Assembly (NCBI GenBank): GCA_943788505.1
Contig: CALSQR010000002.1
Location: 379,323-443,322 of the forward strand
DNA: 64,000 nt
From: an uncultured bacterium
Lineage (GTDB): Bacteria; Bacteroidota; Rhodothermia; Rhodothermales; UBA10348
Reading direction: 5' to 3'
Of this stretch, positions 60,253 to 64,000 are shown one piece after another. The position numbers and the translations under genes were made by a program. The notes below the pieces were generated by a model. The model saw nothing but the letters and a program-made list of their open reading frames with translations, was not told where the DNA came from and did not search any database. Position 1 is the first letter of the stretch. Every line of letters starts with the position of its first letter.

Positions 60253-61089
60253 TCAGGGACGATAGGGAAATTTCGCGAAGTCAGGCTTTCTCTTTTCATT
60301 GAACGCATTGCGCCCTTCCTGACCCTCTTCCGTCATGTAGAACAACAAGGTGGCATTACCGGCCAGTTCCTGAAGTCCCGCCTGTCCATCACAATCGGCA
60401 TTCAATCCGGCCTTCAGACAACGGATTGCCATGGATGAGTTAGCTAGTATCTCGCGGCACCACTGTACGGTCTCTTCCTCGAGGCGCTCAAGTGGAACGA
60501 CCGTATTCACGAGACCCATCTGAAGCGCAGCTTCAGCATCATAGGGACGACAGAGAAACCAGATCTCTCGTGCTTTTTTCTGCCCAACGATGCGTGCGAG
60601 ATAACTCGCTCCGTACCCACCATCAAAAGAGCCAACCTTGGGGCCGGTCTGCATAAAACGAGCGTTATCGGCTGCAATCGTCAGATCGCACATCACATGG
60701 AGGACATGTCCTCCACCGACAGCCCATCCTGCCACCATCGCAATTATTGGCTTTGGACAGGTACGAATTTCACGTTGGAAATCCAGCACATTCAGGCGCA
60801 TGACGCCGGTGCCTTCTTCCTTGTACCCTGCATCGCCGCGAATTTTTTGGTCACCGCCGGAGCAAAACGCTTCTGGCCCTTCTCCCGTGAGAATGATGAC
60901 ACCAATATGGTGATCATCCCGAGCCTCTTGGAGCGCATGGCGCATTTCTGTTACCGTCATAGGACGGAACGCATTCCGCACATGAGGACGGTTGATTGTA
61001 ATTTTTGCGATGCCTTCCGCCTTTTCGTAGCGGATGTCGGTGTAGTCGCCGGCGGATTGCCAATCGACGGTGCTTGATGTGGTCTGCAT
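60253..61089 (-). CDS. menB: 1,4-Dihydroxy-2-naphthoyl-CoA synthase
   Basis: This 278-residue crotonase-fold enzyme closes the second ring from o-succinylbenzoyl-CoA. MenB features are [18 protein letters not shown], the active-site loop [15 protein letters not shown] (about residue 87), [20 protein letters not shown] and [20 protein letters not shown]. The start overlaps the menH stop by one base (TAATG), so they are coupled. Confidence 0.96.
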   Translation of the reverse strand: MQTTSSTVDWQSAGDYTDIRYEKAEGIAKITINRPHVRNAFRPMTVTEMRHALQEARDDHHIGVIILTGEGPEAFCSGGDQKIRGDAGYKEEGTGVMRLNVLDFQREIRTCPKPIIAMVAGWAVGGGHVLHVMCDLTIAADNARFMQTGPKVGSFDGGYGASYLARIVGQKKAREIWFLCRPYDAEAALQMGLVNTVVPLERLEEETVQWCREILANSSMAIRCLKAGLNADCDGQAGLQELAGNATLLFYMTEEGQEGRNAFNEKRKPDFAKFPYRP

Positions 61090-61886
61090 TACCCTTGGAT
61101 GAACTGTTTCAGGACGTGAAGATACGCCTCCGGTTGCTCCCTGTGGACTACGTGTCCGGCGTCTTTCTGGATATAGTGGTGTATTGGACCGGGCCGCGAT
61201 ACCAGCCGTTCCCCAATCTCGCAGTATCGGGTATCCATTTCACCCGAAACAAACAGAACTGGCATTGGAAGGGTTGACAATCGATCAGCGAGCGGATTTT
61301 GACGGCCCGTAGAGAATAATTCCAACGCTACCGAGAGCGAAAAAGGATCCCCGGTCTGTTTCTCCGCCATCAATTCTGACTGTAAATGAGAGCCTTTCAA
61401 AGACGTGAAGACCGATTGCTCATGCCAAGCCTGCACCACCTGCGGCCAATCATTTCTGATTCGCTTTGCCCACTCGGCATCTGCTTGGACTCGCTGATGT
61501 CTCTCGACTTCTGCCTCCAAACCCGGATGGGCAGATTCCAACACCAGACGACGGACCTTGTCTGGCCTTTCTAGGGCAATATGCATCGCTAGACGCCCGC
61601 CCATCGAATACCCTACAAGATCCACCAATTCCACGCCACGCTCCTCCACGAGCTGCCAGAAGGCCGTAGCAACGTCTGAAAAAGGATCCTGGGAGGTGGA
61701 TGGGACTACGTTGGATCGTCCATGACCGGGAAGGTCAATTGCCCATGCGCTTCTCCCACAACCATCAGCGATCTGCTTCCATGTTTGCCCATCACCCAAA
61801 AATCCGTGGAGGAAGATGAGCGCTGGCTCCCCGCCACCGCTGACCGTGTCCGCGATGCCGTGGCTGAGTTCTTCGCAATGAAGCAT
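61089..61886 (-). CDS. menH: SHCHC synthase (alpha/beta hydrolase fold)
   Basis: This 265-residue protein has a hydrolase fold with oxyanion loop [23 protein letters not shown], the elbow [17 protein letters not shown] (Ser ~95), and a C-terminal [14 protein letters not shown] with the His. It eliminates pyruvate from SEPHCHC to give SHCHC. Placement between the menD side and menB, plus GYSMGGR as in MenH, supports this over a generic esterase. Its start overlaps the stop of the upstream DUF7009-like gene. Confidence 0.9.
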   Translation of the reverse strand: MLHCEELSHGIADTVSGGGEPALIFLHGFLGDGQTWKQIADGCGRSAWAIDLPGHGRSNVVPSTSQDPFSDVATAFWQLVEERGVELVDLVGYSMGGRLAMHIALERPDKVRRLVLESAHPGLEAEVERHQRVQADAEWAKRIRNDWPQVVQAWHEQSVFTSLKGSHLQSELMAEKQTGDPFSLSVALELFSTGRQNPLADRLSTLPMPVLFVSGEMDTRYCEIGERLVSRPGPIHHYIQKDAGHVVHREQPEAYLHVLKQFIQG

Positions 61887-62287
61887 CAGGTCACCGACGG
61901 AGACGAAGTCTCGTTCAGTCCAACGTCTGAGGCATCCATCCGGTCGGGTCGGGGAATCGCGGGGGCTTCAGAGGCATCATGCCGGCACGGGAAGTCTTTT
62001 TCCACGACGAGGCGAAAGTCTCGGCCATCAGCCGTCTTCACCTGTGTATCGAAACCAACCCGTTCGGAGGCCATCCACCCTTGCACCCATTCTACCGGAA
62101 GTATAACACGCCATTCTCCCTGTTGCGCCTGAATCATCGGACCCTGCCGCGCTGTGAAAAGTCGAACAGAGAGTTGCTCAGGCATGAGGGCTAACGAAAA
62201 CAGCACCTCCTTTCCGGACTCCAGATCAGAGACTTCATCCGCTTGAAGCCGAATACGGATGTTTGATGATGATAGCCTCAGTTTCAT
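61886..62287 (-). CDS. DUF7009-like protein inside the men operon
   Basis: This 133-residue soluble protein begins MKLRLSSSNIRIRLQADEVSDLESG, and later has RDFRLVVEKDFPCRHD. This resembles a small family I know as DUF7009 (N-terminal KLRI...IRLRL and C-terminal VEKDF.C blocks). The last ~25 residues are Asp/Ser/Pro-rich. Both ends overlap neighbours: its start overlaps the menD stop by 4 nt (ATGA), and its stop abuts the menH start. It is therefore translated as part of the menaquinone operon, but no catalytic function can be read from it. Confidence 0.75.
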   Translation of the reverse strand: MKLRLSSSNIRIRLQADEVSDLESGKEVLFSLALMPEQLSVRLFTARQGPMIQAQQGEWRVILPVEWVQGWMASERVGFDTQVKTADGRDFRLVVEKDFPCRHDASEAPAIPRPDRMDASDVGLNETSSPSVT

Positions 62288-64000
62288 TCAGAGCCTCCCG
62301 ATCCGACGCGTTCTCGTAGCGTTCGCAGCAACCTGCGCTGCTCCTCCAGGTTTTCTGTTCGATCTGTCACTACTTCGATAAGTGAGGCTCCAGAGGATTC
62401 AATGGCAGCATCGAGCGCGATACAGAACGTGCCGGGCGAATCGGGCGCTTCATGCTCTAATCCAAACTGACGAGCAACGTGCTCGAAAGACATTCCATGC
62501 GGCGTGCCGAAATATGGCTCAAATACGTCCGTGAACTCGCGAACTGGGAGATAGGAAAATATTCCTCCTCCATCGTTGTTGACCACCACAATGATGGCGC
62601 CTGCCTGCCGGCACAGCATCAACGAATTTAAATCATGAAGTAAAGCTAGGTCACCGATCAGGATTACGGGGCGCTCTTCGCGCGCTTCAGCAAAGCCTAT
62701 TGCCGTAGCGATCGTTCCATCTATTCCGCTGGCTCCACGATTGCAAGAGAGAGCCACTCGGGCACCATTTGCCGATGCACAAAAGTCCATGTGGCGAATG
62801 GAGTTGCTCGAGGCAACCGTTAACGCCATCGAGGACTGGAGCCTCTCGGAAAGTATCCGAGCCGTTCTTTGCTCAGTAAGTTTTTCTGCAGGTTGCGTAC
62901 CAAATTCGGTTTCAGACCACGCCAATGTTGCTTCTCGTACGCCGCGCATGGCCTCCATCCAGGACTCATCACCACCTGACGCAATGCTCTGGATTATTTC
63001 ACCCGTCAACTCTTCCAACACCTCTAACGGGCTTGCCTCAAGGCGAAGTTCTGCCGAATGGTGAGGATCAATCCGGCGAAGCCGGTCATCGACTACGCAC
63101 AGGCGCTTCGACGCGATGTAGGCATTGAGCCGCTTGCCAACCGGGCTAGCTCCAAACAAGATCACCAGATCCGGCTCGGGTGCGTGAGGCGCTTCCGATG
63201 AGAGAAGGGCATCAAAGTGAACGAGATGCCGGTCAGACTGAGAACCAAGACGCACCTGTGACCCAATATCAGCCACAAACCAGCCACCAGTAGCCTTGCA
63301 TAATTCGTGCACTGCCTTCTCGAGCCGCTCCCCATCGGAGCGCAATCGTCCGAGAATAAACAACGGCCGTCGGGACGAGCGAAGCCGTTCAAGCAGCGGA
63401 TCTACATCCTCACGATTAACCGATGAGGCCTTCCTATAGTCTGTGAATGGATGATGTCCATTCATCCACGTGGATAGACGTTCCGACATCGTGGAATCAA
63501 ACGGCTCTACGGTTGGAGCCAATGGCTCACGGAACAGACAATTGACATGCACCGGACCATCGACAGAACGCGCAATGGCTTGATCAATCGTGGTGAGGGC
63601 AACTTCAGCGGGAAGGTCCGAGGAGGGCGGAGCCAACTCCGTAAACCAGGTCACGTATCGACCAAACATGTGATCTTGTCGGATAGTCTGATTGGCATCC
63701 GTGTCGCGCAATTCAGGGGGACGATCCGCAGTCAGGAGCAGCATGGGTACTCGTTCCATAGACGCCTCTACAATTGCAGGGTATCCATTTGCTAGGGCCG
63801 TTCCTGATGTAGTTATCCATACCGCAGGTCGGCCCGTTGCACGCCCAAAGCCCAAGGTTCGAAATGCGGTCCCGCGTTCATCAACGTGCATTGTCAAGGT
63901 TGCCTTCGAATGAGCAGCGGCGGCGGCAATAAGCGGCATAGATCGTGATCCAGGCGCCGCATGAAACATCGTGATTCCATTGCGCACCAGTTCCTCGATC
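62284..64000 (-). CDS. menD: SEPHCHC synthase, 5'-truncated by window edge
   Basis: This thiamine-diphosphate enzyme joins 2-oxoglutarate-derived succinic semialdehyde to isochorismate. The frame is open to base 64000; codons before 63987 read IEELVRNGITMFHAAPGSRSMPL, so the real start lies outside and about 15-20 residues are missing. It has the catalytic Glu in TMHVDERGTAFRTLGFG, GTALANGYPAIVEA, and the ThDP-binding ILIGDLALLHDLNSLML...VVNNDGGGIFSYL near residue 450. It is the first men gene in the visible operon; menF is not seen. Confidence 0.95.
   Translation of the reverse strand, partial: IEELVRNGITMFHAAPGSRSMPLIAAAAAHSKATLTMHVDERGTAFRTLGFGRATGRPAVWITTSGTALANGYPAIVEASMERVPMLLLTADRPPELRDTDANQTIRQDHMFGRYVTWFTELAPPSSDLPAEVALTTIDQAIARSVDGPVHVNCLFREPLAPTVEPFDSTMSERLSTWMNGHHPFTDYRKASSVNREDVDPLLERLRSSRRPLFILGRLRSDGERLEKAVHELCKATGGWFVADIGSQVRLGSQSDRHLVHFDALLSSEAPHAPEPDLVILFGASPVGKRLNAYIASKRLCVVDDRLRRIDPHHSAELRLEASPLEVLEELTGEIIQSIASGGDESWMEAMRGVREATLAWSETEFGTQPAEKLTEQRTARILSERLQSSMALTVASSNSIRHMDFCASANGARVALSCNRGASGIDGTIATAIGFAEAREERPVILIGDLALLHDLNSLMLCRQAGAIIVVVNNDGGGIFSYLPVREFTDVFEPYFGTPHGMSFEHVARQFGLEHEAPDSPGTFCIALDAAIESSGASLIEVVTDRTENLEEQRRLLRTLRERVGSGGSE

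Overview
The window is one contiguous stretch of bacterial chromosome at roughly 50% G+C, densely packed with core metabolic genes. Several traits point to the Bacteroidota/Rhodothermota (FCB) side of the tree. These are type IX secretion (T9SS)-style C-terminal sorting domains, a PorV/PorQ-type outer-membrane protein, a TonB receptor with an N-terminal carboxypeptidase-regulatory-like domain, DUF4837 and DUF4296 lipoproteins, a full classical menaquinone (Men) pathway, and bacillithiol-type redox genes. My best guess is a marine Rhodothermales-like organism; this is inferred from gene content, not from a phylogeny. No rRNA, tRNA, CRISPR array, IS element or phage gene was seen.

Layout. 1-6633 (minus strand): a truncated DinB/YfiT-type thiol transferase, a small membrane protein, an unknown protein, a Tat-type amidase, a secreted protein, transketolase and a DsbA-like thioredoxin. 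6833-7741 (plus): an MscS channel. 7770-17951 (plus): a complete tryptophan operon, trpE-(unknown)-trpS-trpG-trpD-trpC-trpF-trpB-trpA, followed by two lipoproteins. It is preceded by a leader peptide with tandem Trp codons and a strong intrinsic terminator, the hallmark of ribosome-mediated attenuation. 17958-19930 (minus): a RecQ helicase split by a one-base frameshift next to a 15-copy hexanucleotide repeat, and shikimate kinase. 19996-27088 (plus): truA, a kelch lipoprotein, arginine deiminase, tadA, a YpdA-like reductase and a secreted FG-GAP/UnbV protein. 27102-37328 (minus): a multiheme/TPR lipoprotein, and an outer-membrane unit of TonB receptor (split by a frameshift), a giant sorting-domain protein and a PorV-like protein. 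The genes of this unit are separated by perfect hairpins, and it is preceded by a 660-bp control region full of dyads. 37990-41705 (minus): serA, engB, sucD, tatA. 41893-44312 (plus): adenosine deaminase and aroA. 44376-45625 (minus): an MGMT-like protein and an SPFH protein. 45737-49132 (plus): murB and a partial cytochrome c maturation cluster, ccmB-C-D-E. 49152-64000 (minus): mgtE, rsmA, bioY, metH, an esterase, and the menaquinone operon menD-(DUF7009-like)-menH-menB-menA-menC-menE.

Functionally, chorismate made with AroK and AroA feeds both the trp operon and the men cluster. Menaquinone and the Ccm products would serve a respiratory chain that includes the multiheme cytochrome. TatA, the T9SS sorting domains and PorV indicate heavy protein export. 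The features most worth following up are the trp attenuator with trpS under its control, the RecQ repeat and frameshift, the phased operator-like array upstream of the TonB unit, the 15-bp repeat array at serA, a G-quadruplex motif between aroA and the MGMT-like gene, and perfect GC-rich hairpins inside three coding regions.
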